From positions 1 through 22,818 of the IMG/VR virus record IMGVR_UViG_3300022929_000230: 22,818 nt of DNA; one strand, 5' to 3'. This stretch comes from a virus. The position numbers and the translations under genes were made by a program. Every line of letters begins with the position of its first letter. The first letter of the stretch is position 1. The notes below the pieces were generated by a model. That model was not told the origin of the DNA and did no database searches. It saw only the letters and a list, made by a program, of their open reading frames with translations. This document shows positions 1 to 7,685 of this stretch, piece after piece.

Positions 1-1
1 A

Positions 2-490
2 GAACAAACACCACAAGAGATTGCTAAGTCTCTATGTGACCAACACATAGTCAAGATGCCACTTGAAGAAGCACAGATGTTATGTACTTCACTATGGCAT
101 CATGCACCTGACTATGCAGAGGAGCATGGGTTATACAAACCTGTGCATCAGAAACACCCTTGCACATTATGGGCGATGGAGTGTCGTATGAACTATATGT
201 GGGCAACTAATTTGTATTATGCTATGTTACAAGAATATACAAAAAGATATCACAAAGTTCATGGTGCAAGTAAACATTGTGATGCTATAGTTCTTGGTAC
301 GGAGTTTATACCCAACACCACTAACTTTATTACACCACACCCACAATGTTTTAGTGGGCATGATGACTTGAAGACAGATGAGTTCTTTCCTATTGAGGCA
401 TATAGGAAATTTTACATAGTTGACAAATCTAGGTTTGCTAGATACAACTATACCCAAAAACCACAATGGATGAAAGGAGATGTGGCATGA
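2..490 (+). CDS. Pyr_excise-like phage protein (possible pyrimidine-dimer glycosylase), 5' partial
   Basis: The reading frame is open to the left edge, so the gene starts before the window; the first in-window ATG is at 56 but the conserved block begins upstream of it (residues reading SLCDQHIVKMPLEEAQML). That block, the later HPC-x2-W segment and the EYTKRYxKxHG stretch resemble the pattern of the phage Pyr_excise family (pyrimidine dimer DNA glycosylase), in which a Lys/Glu-rich helix is followed by an NHPxxxMW motif. If correct it would start repair of UV-damaged phage DNA, sensible for a sunlit-ocean virus. The N-terminal catalytic region is not visible, so activity cannot be judged. The stop codon overlaps the next start in an ATGA junction at 487-490. 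Family assignment comes from remembered motifs and is moderate at best. Confidence 0.5.
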   Translation, partial: EQTPQEIAKSLCDQHIVKMPLEEAQMLCTSLWHHAPDYAEEHGLYKPVHQKHPCTLWAMECRMNYMWATNLYYAMLQEYTKRYHKVHGASKHCDAIVLGTEFIPNTTNFITPHPQCFSGHDDLKTDEFFPIEAYRKFYIVDKSRFARYNYTQKPQWMKGDVA

Positions 491-1047
491 ATGTAGAAGA
501 GTTAATAACCAAGTTAGCTAAAGAAAGAGATATGTGGAAAGAAAAAGCTATGAACATGGTTGATAAGAGTACCTTCAATGAGGTTAGAGATAGACTTGCT
601 GAAGTTAACAAACAGCCAACTGTAAAGGCAGAGGCATATGATATTGCATGGCAGAAGGTAGAAGAAATACAAAAAAAATATGATGCCTTACGTGAGACAT
701 ATGCTATACTCTTTGATACACATCAGGTAGAAGTTGATAAAGATAAAATATGGAAAGAAAGGTATGATGCAGAGGTAATCAATGCAGAATTTTGGAAGAA
801 CACTTACTATGAAAATGTAGGCATCAAAGGTAAAGTTTATGTGTTTAGTGATATACCTAATGACTGTGATGGTCAAAGATTTACTGATGACTTAAAGAAA
901 TACCTCAACAAGGAGTCTTACAAAATGCGTGTTAGAGGTCAGTACTTAAAAGATGAAGTCAAAGTAACTGAGGGTTGGAAAAAGTATGAGTATGGTCAAC
1001 CTATAGAACAATCTAAATGTCTTAGAGTTTATATTGACAAAAAGTAA
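487..1047 (+). CDS. hypothetical protein with coiled-coil N-terminal half
   Basis: I do not recognise this 186-aa protein. A longer frame opens at 466, but I chose ATG 487 because it forms an ATGA overlap with the previous stop and has an AAAGGAGA Shine-Dalgarno a few bases upstream (about 474-481). Residues about 3-100 are rich in Lys, Glu and Ala with heptad-like spacing, consistent with a coiled coil. The C-terminal third (from about GKVYVFSDIP) looks globular, with a short beta-rich stretch and many Tyr and Lys. No signal peptide, membrane segment or catalytic motif is visible. It sits early in the replication operon and its 3' end overlaps the following TTG-initiated gene by 14 nt. Confidence 0.8.
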   Translation: MNVEELITKLAKERDMWKEKAMNMVDKSTFNEVRDRLAEVNKQPTVKAEAYDIAWQKVEEIQKKYDALRETYAILFDTHQVEVDKDKIWKERYDAEVINAEFWKNTYYENVGIKGKVYVFSDIPNDCDGQRFTDDLKKYLNKESYKMRVRGQYLKDEVKVTEGWKKYEYGQPIEQSKCLRVYIDKK

Positions 1048-1321
1048 TTTAGACATATGGCGAACTAATCCTAATATGTTAGTTCCCTATTATCTTATGC
1101 ACTCATACATCTACTATCATCTTGGCGATTCCATCATCAGCGACTATGAATATGATGATATGTGTGTACAACTAAAGGAAAAGTGGAAGGATATAAAACA
1201 TTATCACAAGAATTTGGTAGACATTTCAGCACTTGGAGCTGGAACTGGTTATCAAATTAAATATAACAAACGTATAGAATATGCAGCGAAATTGCTGTAT
1301 GAACAACATAAAGGAGCTTAA
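1034..1321 (+). CDS. small protein resembling NAD-dependent DNA ligase domain Ia (NMN-binding)
   Basis: This 95-aa protein carries a segment (residues 25-42, YIYYHLGDSIISDYEYDD) that lines up without gaps with the N-terminal domain Ia of bacterial LigA, whose E. coli form reads YLYHVMDAPEIPDAEYDRL. Of the LigA residues that contact the NMN half of NAD (Tyr22, His23, Asp32, Tyr35, Asp36), four have counterparts (Tyr27, Asp37, Tyr40, Asp41), while His23 is a Tyr here. There is no adenylation, OB or BRCT domain, so it cannot be a complete ligase. It could bind NAD/NMN or act with a host enzyme; the function is unknown. The start is TTG 1034, overlapping the previous gene; ATG 1076 is the alternative but lacks a visible ribosome site and falls only ten residues before the motif. 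Confidence 0.7.
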   Translation: MTKSNLDIWRTNPNMLVPYYLMHSYIYYHLGDSIISDYEYDDMCVQLKEKWKDIKHYHKNLVDISALGAGTGYQIKYNKRIEYAAKLLYEQHKGA

Positions 1322-1323
1322 AT

Positions 1324-2226
1324 ATGAAGAGCAAAAAGTTATCAACTTTAATTGATGAGTATTATTCTTCTTTTGATTTCAAGAGTTTACGAGAAGAAAC
1401 TAAAGTACAATATCAGTATTTTCTTGGAGTAGTTTTAGACACAAAAATTGAAGATGCTAAAAATTTAGGCAGTATCAACTTTTCTGATATTACTACCAAG
1501 ATGGCTAAACTTGCATATGAAGAGTGGTGTGAGCGAGGTATACACCTTGCTAATCATGTCATGTCTGTGGCGAGAGTGGTGTATAATTATGGTATACATA
1601 TGGAGCATTGCACAGTCAATCCATTCTCAAGTATAAAGAGAAGAACACCTATAGCTAGAAAGGTGGTGTGGACACAAGCAGATGTGAAAGCATATCTAGA
1701 TGTAGCATATTCTGATTTTTATACCAGAAGTTTGGGATTAATTGTGCAAATGGCATATGAATGGTGTCAGAGATTGGGTGATATGCGTGTTATAAAATGG
1801 GAAAATTTAAATTTAGAAGAGAAGAGGATGCATATACAACAGTCCAAAAGAAGAGCAGAAGTATTTTTGCCTATATCTGATGGATTATCTCAAATGTTAA
1901 CTCAGCAGAAAGAAGATTTTGGTTTTCAAGAGTATGTAGCACCTCGCCCTCGCCCTAGGAGAGGTCTGTATGTGCCTTACACAATCACCAAGCTACCTGT
2001 AGAGGGTAGAAAGATTATGGACTCTGCAGGACTCTCTAAGGAGCTTAGATTGTCTGATTTAAGAAGGACAGGTACAACTGAAATGGTAGATGCTGGAGTT
2101 TCAATGGGAAATATTATGTCTGTCACAGGACATACTAACCCACAAAGTGTCAAGCCTTACATGAAAAATACTTTTGCTTCAGCTAATTTAGCATTAAGTA
2201 CAAGAAAAAATTTGACACATTGTTAA
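1324..2226 (+). CDS. int: tyrosine recombinase / phage integrase
   Basis: A 300-aa tyrosine recombinase that would insert the phage genome into, or excise it from, the host chromosome. Residues about 5-110 form a helical SAM-like DNA-binding N-terminal domain. The catalytic domain shows Arg150 (in QRLGDM, box I), Lys175 (QSKRRAE beta-hairpin), Arg247 (LSDLRRT, box II), His270 (VTGHTN) and the nucleophile Tyr279 (KPYMKN). The box II histidine of the usual HxLR motif is Ser244. Length and motif spacing are normal for the family, so the enzyme looks intact. It starts 2 nt after the previous stop, inside the replication arm, as in several marine podoviruses with integrases. No excisionase, repressor or clear attachment core was found beside it, so whether the phage is truly temperate is open. 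Confidence 0.93.
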   Translation: MKSKKLSTLIDEYYSSFDFKSLREETKVQYQYFLGVVLDTKIEDAKNLGSINFSDITTKMAKLAYEEWCERGIHLANHVMSVARVVYNYGIHMEHCTVNPFSSIKRRTPIARKVVWTQADVKAYLDVAYSDFYTRSLGLIVQMAYEWCQRLGDMRVIKWENLNLEEKRMHIQQSKRRAEVFLPISDGLSQMLTQQKEDFGFQEYVAPRPRPRRGLYVPYTITKLPVEGRKIMDSAGLSKELRLSDLRRTGTTEMVDAGVSMGNIMSVTGHTNPQSVKPYMKNTFASANLALSTRKNLTHC

Positions 2227-2284
2227 TCTCATGTTACAAGACATTTACATTGTCCGAGCCTATATATACTAAGGAACATATATA

Positions 2285-3058
2285 ATGTATAATATACTAG
2301 AATTTGTTAAAGATTTAAACATTCCTATAGATGAGACACGTAGATTAAATTGTCCAGCGTGTAATTCATACAAAACATTTACTGCAACAAATAATATGGG
2401 TTCATTAGTATGGAATTGTTATAAAATTTCCTGTAGTTTAAGTGGGAGTACTCGTATTAGGCTATCTATAGATGATATTAAGTCTGTAAGTGCAAAAAAA
2501 GAATTGTCTACAACTAATACATTTGAGATGCCTGAATACGTAGTGCCACATGACAATAGGAAAAATCTCCTATCTTTCTGTAATAGGTGGAAACTAGATG
2601 CAGATAAAATGAATTTGCAATATGATGTGAAAGATGACAGAGTTGTTTTTCCCATAGAACATAAAGGAAATTTAATTGATGCAACTGGTAGAGCATTGGG
2701 TAAACGTCTACCTAAGTGGAAAAGATATGGGAATAACCCCTTGCCATATATTTATGGTTGTGGTAAGGTCGCAGTAGTTGTTGAGGACTGTGTAAGTGCT
2801 TGTGTTATAGATAGCAATGTACACACGGGGGTGGCTATACTTGGAACTTCTTTGTCAGAAGAACATAAGCACTACCTCTCACAGTTCTCAACTGCTATAA
2901 TTGCATTAGACCCTGATGCATTACCTAAAATACTACAATTTGCAAAGGAGTTACGTGGGTATGTAAACAATGTCCGTGTGCTAAGATTGCAAGATGATTT
3001 AAAGTATAGAAATGAAGATGATATTAATAACTTGTACAAACTAACCCCAAAGGAGTAA
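2285..3058 (+). CDS. DNA primase (zinc-binding plus TOPRIM domain)
   Basis: A 257-aa primase of the T7 gp4 N-terminal type, making RNA primers for lagging-strand synthesis. Near the N-terminus Cys23-x2-Cys26 and Cys45-x4-Cys50 form a probable zinc site that reads the template. The TOPRIM domain follows, with Glu167 (VVVEDCVSA) and Asp209/Asp211 (ALDPDA) as the metal-binding acidic residues. The second zinc half has four rather than two residues between the cysteines, a small departure from the T7 form. The helicase half of gp4 is absent and is encoded by the next gene, 5 nt downstream, so primase and helicase are separate polypeptides here. The start ATG has an AAGGA element at about 2271-2275. 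A 58-nt gap separates it from the integrase, the second-largest non-coding gap on this arm being only 35 nt. Confidence 0.9.
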   Translation: MYNILEFVKDLNIPIDETRRLNCPACNSYKTFTATNNMGSLVWNCYKISCSLSGSTRIRLSIDDIKSVSAKKELSTTNTFEMPEYVVPHDNRKNLLSFCNRWKLDADKMNLQYDVKDDRVVFPIEHKGNLIDATGRALGKRLPKWKRYGNNPLPYIYGCGKVAVVVEDCVSACVIDSNVHTGVAILGTSLSEEHKHYLSQFSTAIIALDPDALPKILQFAKELRGYVNNVRVLRLQDDLKYRNEDDINNLYKLTPKE

Positions 3059-3063
3059 TACAT

Positions 3064-4290
3064 ATGGAAAATTCACTATTAAGAAGTTTAATGGACAGAG
3101 AGTTCTACAAAGAACATCGTGGAGCTAGATGTCCAGACAGATTGTTTAGCAAAGATGCTAGAAAGATAAAGCAGACTATAGACCTAGCTATGGACAGATA
3201 TGAGCGAACAGTCACACCTGATGAGATTGAGGCTTTGTTTATATCAAGTAATCCGTCTATGTCTACTGCACAGAAACAAGCATATATTGCATTGTTTAAA
3301 TCTGTAAAGAATGAACAGCCGTTAGGTTCTGATGTAGCACAAGAGGTTCTCTCAAAGCTCTTCCAACAAGTTGTTGGGGAAGATATTGCTAATCTAGGTT
3401 TTGATTATGTCAATGGGCAACAGACGAGCCTAGAACCATTACGTATGTTACTAGAACAATATAATGATGACTTTACACCAGACTTAAATGTTGAATGGGA
3501 TGATTTGGAGATTGATACATTGTTAGCTAAAAATGATTTGGAAGCACGTTGGAATTTTAACATACCTGCTTTAACAAGACAACTTGAGGGCATCAATGCG
3601 GGTCACTTAATTGAGGTAGGTGCTAGACCTAATACAGGTAAAACATCTTTTCATGCTAGTATGATTGCCTCACCCGGGGGTTTCGCACATCAAGGTGCTA
3701 ACTGCATTGTCTTGTGTAATGAGGAAGGCTCTCATAGAGTTGGTGCTAGGTACTTAACTGCTTCAACGGGCATGACAATGAAACAAATCAAAGCTAATCC
3801 AAGTAGGGCAAGAGATTTGTATGCACCTGTCAAGGATAAGATAAAGATAAAGGATGCCACGGGTCGTGACATGTCATGGGTTGAAAGTGTTTGTAAATCA
3901 TATAAACCTGATGTTGTTTTACTTGATATGGGAGATAAGTTTGCTAGAAGTGGTGGCTTTGCTAGACCAGATGAGGCACTCAAGGCAAATGCTATACATG
4001 CACGTATGATTGCAAAACAGCATGAGTGTGCTGTCTTTTATATGTCTCAGCTATCTGCTGATGCAGAGGGTAAAATACTACTGAATCAGTCAATGATGGA
4101 AGGATCACGTACGGGTAAAGCTGCAGAGGCAGACTTGATGATATTAATTGCTAAGAATCCACCAAAGCAAGAAGATGGAGATGAAGAGGATTTACAAAGA
4201 CATTTAAATATTGTTAAGAATAAGTTGTCAGGTTGGCATGGTGTTATTACTTGTCAGCTTAATTATCAAGTTGGTAGGTATGAGGCATGA
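3064..4290 (+). CDS. replicative DNA helicase, DnaB/RecA-like
   Basis: A 408-aa ring-type helicase that unwinds DNA at the phage fork. The N-terminal ~170 residues are helical and probably bind the primase or mediate assembly. The RecA core starts near residue 175: Walker A is GARPNTGKT (Lys193, Thr194) and Walker B is VVLLDMGD (Asp288). A sensor-like MSQLS segment and a C-terminal KNKLSGWHG stretch match the DnaB/T7 gp4 helicase pattern (H3 and nearby motifs). It directly follows the primase, preceded by an AAAGGAG ribosome site, and ends in an ATGA overlap with the endonuclease VII gene. The order primase, helicase, nuclease, polymerase supports a role in replication rather than recombination, although RecA-type ATPases of other function cannot be wholly excluded. 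Confidence 0.92.
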   Translation: MENSLLRSLMDREFYKEHRGARCPDRLFSKDARKIKQTIDLAMDRYERTVTPDEIEALFISSNPSMSTAQKQAYIALFKSVKNEQPLGSDVAQEVLSKLFQQVVGEDIANLGFDYVNGQQTSLEPLRMLLEQYNDDFTPDLNVEWDDLEIDTLLAKNDLEARWNFNIPALTRQLEGINAGHLIEVGARPNTGKTSFHASMIASPGGFAHQGANCIVLCNEEGSHRVGARYLTASTGMTMKQIKANPSRARDLYAPVKDKIKIKDATGRDMSWVESVCKSYKPDVVLLDMGDKFARSGGFARPDEALKANAIHARMIAKQHECAVFYMSQLSADAEGKILLNQSMMEGSRTGKAAEADLMILIAKNPPKQEDGDEEDLQRHLNIVKNKLSGWHGVITCQLNYQVGRYEA

Positions 4291-4730
4291 ATGATTATCC
4301 AGACTTATTTGGTTACGTCAAACCTAAAAAAGAAGTATACAAAACGTATGTATGCATCAAATGTGATGTAGAACAGCCTATTACTAATTTTTATATAGTA
4401 ACTTCGGGTGAGGTAAAAAGAACCTGTCAGTCTTGTATGAAAGGACATTTCGCCACACTAAAAAAATTACGTAAGGAAAATGTATATCCTAATGATGACT
4501 ATTGCTGTCCTATCTGTGAAAGAGACATAAAGGAGATAGGTAAGTATGGTCAAATCAAACTATCTAAATGGGTATTAGACCATTGCCATGAGACACTAAC
4601 ATTTAGAGGTTGGATATGTCATCACTGTAATACTGGGTTGGGTGGTTTTTCTGATGACTTGACAAAAGTAAAAAGAGCAGTTATATATCTAAAGAAACAT
4701 AAGGAGAAATTAGATGAAATTAACACTTGA
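4287..4730 (+). CDS. recombination endonuclease VII-type HNH nuclease
   Basis: This 147-aa protein matches the endonuclease VII family, which resolves Holliday junctions and branched DNA before packaging. Zinc ligands are Cys74, Cys77, Cys111 and Cys114. The beta-beta-alpha metal site shows Asp98-His99 (VLDHCHE) and Asn115, corresponding by position to Asp40, His41 and Asn62 of T4 endonuclease VII. An additional N-terminal Cys23-x2-Cys26 and Cys47-x2-Cys50 set suggests a second zinc ribbon not present in T4. The gene overlaps the helicase stop (ATGA) and its own end overlaps the polymerase start by 17 nt. It could alternatively behave as a nicking or homing HNH enzyme, but the tight packing argues for a resident replication gene. 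Confidence 0.9.
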   Translation: MNDYPDLFGYVKPKKEVYKTYVCIKCDVEQPITNFYIVTSGEVKRTCQSCMKGHFATLKKLRKENVYPNDDYCCPICERDIKEIGKYGQIKLSKWVLDHCHETLTFRGWICHHCNTGLGGFSDDLTKVKRAVIYLKKHKEKLDEINT

Positions 4731-6726
4731 TGTAGAAAATACAGTTACTACTAGAGATGGTAAGTTACACCTAGACCCTTTTGAAACAGAGAATGAATTA
4801 GTAATGGTTGGTTGTTTGACGGATAAAGGCGAGGAATATTTATTTAGGGATAACTTTGAAGGTGTCCAAGAATTATTAGACCAAGCAACTATATTAATTG
4901 GTCACAACATAGTACATGATTTAATGTGGATATGGGAATGTGGATTCAAGTATGATGGTCCGGTATTTGACACAATGCTAGGTGAATATGTACTCCAATG
5001 TGGAGTCAAGAAAGCTTTATCCCTAGAAGCATGTGCTGAAAGATATGAATTAGCTACCAAGAAACAAGATACATTAAAAGAGTACTTTAAGAAAGGTTAT
5101 TCTGTGGCAGACATACCACCACAAGAACTTTCAGAGTATTTGTCAGCAGATTTACATGCTACACAACAACTGTCAGATGAAATATACAAAAAATTAAATA
5201 CAGTTGAGTATGCTGAACTAATGGATACAGTTATACTCACTAATAGAGTTGCCTTAACATTAGCAAAGATATATCAAAAGGGATTTGCAGTTGATCTAAA
5301 CAAGTTAGATGAGGTTAAGATAGAATTTGAGACTGAAAAACAAAACATAGAAAAACGTCTAAGGTTGCAAGTAAAGCAATTGATGGGTGACACACCTATA
5401 AATCTAAATAGTCCAGAGCAAATGTCTTGGGTCATCTATAGTAGAAAGCCTAGAGACAAAACAACTTGGACACATAACTTTGATTCATACATGAAGACAT
5501 CAGCGTATAAAGAAATAGTTAGTGAAAAATCTGACATCATCTACAAAACAGTAGCTGTAAAATGTAAAGATTGTTTTGGATTAGGAACTATGAGAAAGGT
5601 AAGAAAAGATGGAAAACCTTATGTTAAGCAGCCCAAGTGTAATACTTGCACTGGTACTGGCTACACTTTTACTAATAGCACAAAAATAGCAGGTTTGAAA
5701 TTTTCTGCACCATCTGCTAAATGGGTTAGTGCAAATGGGTTTAGTGTTAATAAAAAATATCTAGATGTCTTACAGGATACTGCTAAGAAATTAAATATGT
5801 CAGAGGCACTAAGTTTCTTGACAGATTTACAAAGACTATCTGCACTAGACACATACCTATCTTCTTTTGTGCAAGGTATAAAAACTTACGTAAAACCTGA
5901 TGGTAAATTACACGTAAGACTTCTACAACACAGAACATCTACAGGTAGATTCAGTGGTGCAGACCCTAACATGCAGAACATGCCACGAGGGGGAACATTC
6001 CCCGTAAAGAAAGTGTTTGTGTCACGTTGGGATAACGGAAAGATAATGGAGGCAGATTTTGCACAATTGGAGTTTAGAGCTGCGGCATATTTATCACAAG
6101 ATAAAGTCGCTATTAATGAGGTATCAACTGGTTTTGATGTACATGCGTATACGTCTAAAGTTATCACTGATGCTGGTCAGCCGACAAGTAGGCAAGAGGC
6201 TAAAGCACATACGTTTGCACCGTTATATGGTGCGACTGGGTTTGGTAGAAGCAAAGCAGAAGCCGCCTACTATGAACACTTTACAGAGAAGTACAAAGGA
6301 ATCAAAGCTTGGCATACCCGATTGGCTAAAGAAGCTCTAGCTACAGGAAAAATAACAACACCTTCAGGTAGGCAGTTTTCATTCCCGGATGTTCACAGAT
6401 TAATATCCGGCAAGATAACTAATTTTACACAGATAAAAAATTATCCAGTGCAATCATTTGCCACTGCTGATATAGTACCTTTGATATTAATGTATATTGA
6501 GAGGAAGTTAGAACCTTATCAATCGTGTGTAGTAAACAGTGTACATGATTCTATAGTAGTAGATGTGCACCCAAATGAAGAAAAGGAAGTATTAGATGTA
6601 ATTGAAATAACTAATCAGAATATGATATCTTTAATAGAAAAAGAGTTTAAAATAGAATTTAATGTGCCTTTATTATTAGAGGCAAAAATAGGTACTAATT
6701 GGCTTGACACTAAAGATGTTGCATGA
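4714..6726 (+). CDS. DNA polymerase family A with DnaJ-type zinc-finger insert
   Basis: A 670-aa phage replicative DNA polymerase. The 3'-5' proofreading domain is intact: Asp6/Glu8 (ExoI, LDVEN), Asn65-x3-Asp69 (ExoII) and Tyr142-x3-Asp146 (ExoIII). At residues 284-317 sits a zinc finger with Cys284, Cys287, Cys309 and Cys312 in two CxxCxGxG-like units, like the central domain of DnaJ; this insert is a known mark of HMO-2011-type phages. The polymerase domain follows: TGRFSGADPNMQN near residue 410, motif A with Asp448 (EADFAQLEFR), motif B with Arg493, Lys497, Phe501 and Tyr505, and motif C His611-Asp612-Ser613. Phe501 matches E. coli Phe762. Ser613 replaces the usual Glu of HDE. The start at 4714 has an AAGGAG site at 4701-4706. 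Confidence 0.96.
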   Translation: MKLTLDVENTVTTRDGKLHLDPFETENELVMVGCLTDKGEEYLFRDNFEGVQELLDQATILIGHNIVHDLMWIWECGFKYDGPVFDTMLGEYVLQCGVKKALSLEACAERYELATKKQDTLKEYFKKGYSVADIPPQELSEYLSADLHATQQLSDEIYKKLNTVEYAELMDTVILTNRVALTLAKIYQKGFAVDLNKLDEVKIEFETEKQNIEKRLRLQVKQLMGDTPINLNSPEQMSWVIYSRKPRDKTTWTHNFDSYMKTSAYKEIVSEKSDIIYKTVAVKCKDCFGLGTMRKVRKDGKPYVKQPKCNTCTGTGYTFTNSTKIAGLKFSAPSAKWVSANGFSVNKKYLDVLQDTAKKLNMSEALSFLTDLQRLSALDTYLSSFVQGIKTYVKPDGKLHVRLLQHRTSTGRFSGADPNMQNMPRGGTFPVKKVFVSRWDNGKIMEADFAQLEFRAAAYLSQDKVAINEVSTGFDVHAYTSKVITDAGQPTSRQEAKAHTFAPLYGATGFGRSKAEAAYYEHFTEKYKGIKAWHTRLAKEALATGKITTPSGRQFSFPDVHRLISGKITNFTQIKNYPVQSFATADIVPLILMYIERKLEPYQSCVVNSVHDSIVVDVHPNEEKEVLDVIEITNQNMISLIEKEFKIEFNVPLLLEAKIGTNWLDTKDVA

Positions 6727-6761
6727 TATAACTAGGCACTTATTGAAAGGAGAAAAAATAA

Positions 6762-7685
6762 ATGAATGATTTAATCAATATAAATACAGATAGCTATGCA
6801 GACTTAGCTAAAGCTATGGGAATAGCTACAGAAGTTGCTGCAAAGCCAAAGAAGTCTGGCAACTTAAACAGACTAAGAATATGGCACACACCTATAATGG
6901 GTCAAGCTGATATAAATGGTAAGATGGCTAATGTTGAAGTCATTGAGGGTGGAGCATATAGATTAGAGGTTGTAGAAGAAAATGGTTCTACCTTCTACTA
7001 TTCAAAGAATATAAGCATTCGCCCATTCATGCAAAGGTTTATGCTAAGAAGGTACATAGCGAATCTTAATGCAAAAGCTGGCGAACCCAAGGGCATGTTC
7101 CATAGAACTATAATGTCTGATAATCTTAATACTGATTTGAAAGACAATACAGGTAGGTTCAACTGTGGTAAACCGTCTGGTTACATAGAAGACTTCAAAG
7201 CATTAGCACCTGACATGCAAGACTTAATAAGACAAATTAAACGTGTTCGTGTTATCTTTGGTGTGGTTACTTTAGATGAGCCTACTGACGAGAAGGGTCA
7301 ACCTACAGAAATAGGTGATGTACCTTTCATTTGGGAGATAGATAATAAGGATGCTTTCAAAACTTTAGGTGAGCAGTTTAATGAGTATGTTAAGAAATCT
7401 AGATTGCCTATACAGCATATGATACATCTTAATGGTACTAAAGCAAACGAGTTACCTAACGGAAGTAGTTTTTATACACCTATCGCCCAAGTTGACTTCT
7501 CTGAAGCATTTGATGTTACAGCAGAAGACCAAAAGTTATTTGGAGACTTTGTTGATTGGATAAAGAACTTCAATGACTACATCTGTAAGGAGTGGGAAGA
7601 AAAAGTAGAATCTAGGCAGAACCCTGTTTCAAAAGAAGAGATGGAAACTGTAGAGTCTTTTATTGATATTGAGGGTACTAACTAA
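6762..7685 (+). CDS. conserved phage protein, candidate ssDNA-binding protein
   Basis: I do not recognise a named family in this 307-aa protein. It opens with a strong ribosome site (AAAGGAG at about 6744-6751) after a 35-nt gap, which suggests high expression. Residues about 30-85 look beta-rich with many basic and aromatic residues, and the C-terminal tail is strongly acidic (SKEEMETVESF onward), a layout shared by phage ssDNA-binding proteins such as T7 gp2.5. No other gene in this replication arm could supply that role, and it lies between the polymerase and a RecB-like nuclease. The functional suggestion is inference from tail chemistry and position only. Its stop codon overlaps the next start as TAATG. 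Confidence 0.75.
   Translation: MNDLININTDSYADLAKAMGIATEVAAKPKKSGNLNRLRIWHTPIMGQADINGKMANVEVIEGGAYRLEVVEENGSTFYYSKNISIRPFMQRFMLRRYIANLNAKAGEPKGMFHRTIMSDNLNTDLKDNTGRFNCGKPSGYIEDFKALAPDMQDLIRQIKRVRVIFGVVTLDEPTDEKGQPTEIGDVPFIWEIDNKDAFKTLGEQFNEYVKKSRLPIQHMIHLNGTKANELPNGSSFYTPIAQVDFSEAFDVTAEDQKLFGDFVDWIKNFNDYICKEWEEKVESRQNPVSKEEMETVESFIDIEGTN

Noticed and set aside
2244-2270. Promoter-like TTTACA and TATACT elements upstream of the primase
   Set aside because: The spacer is only 15 nt and transcription would start at about 2277, after the AAGGA ribosome site (2271-2275), so it would not serve the primase; AT-rich sequence gives such matches by chance.
2227-2284. Possible attP or tRNA 3' end between integrase and primase
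   Set aside because: No GTTCGAATC-like T-arm or inverted/direct core repeats are visible in these 58 bases; a host comparison would be needed to claim it.
6059-6340. Open frame of 93 codons on the plus strand inside the polymerase gene
   Set aside because: It is a second-frame reading of polymerase motifs A and B, which are clearly coding in the other frame.
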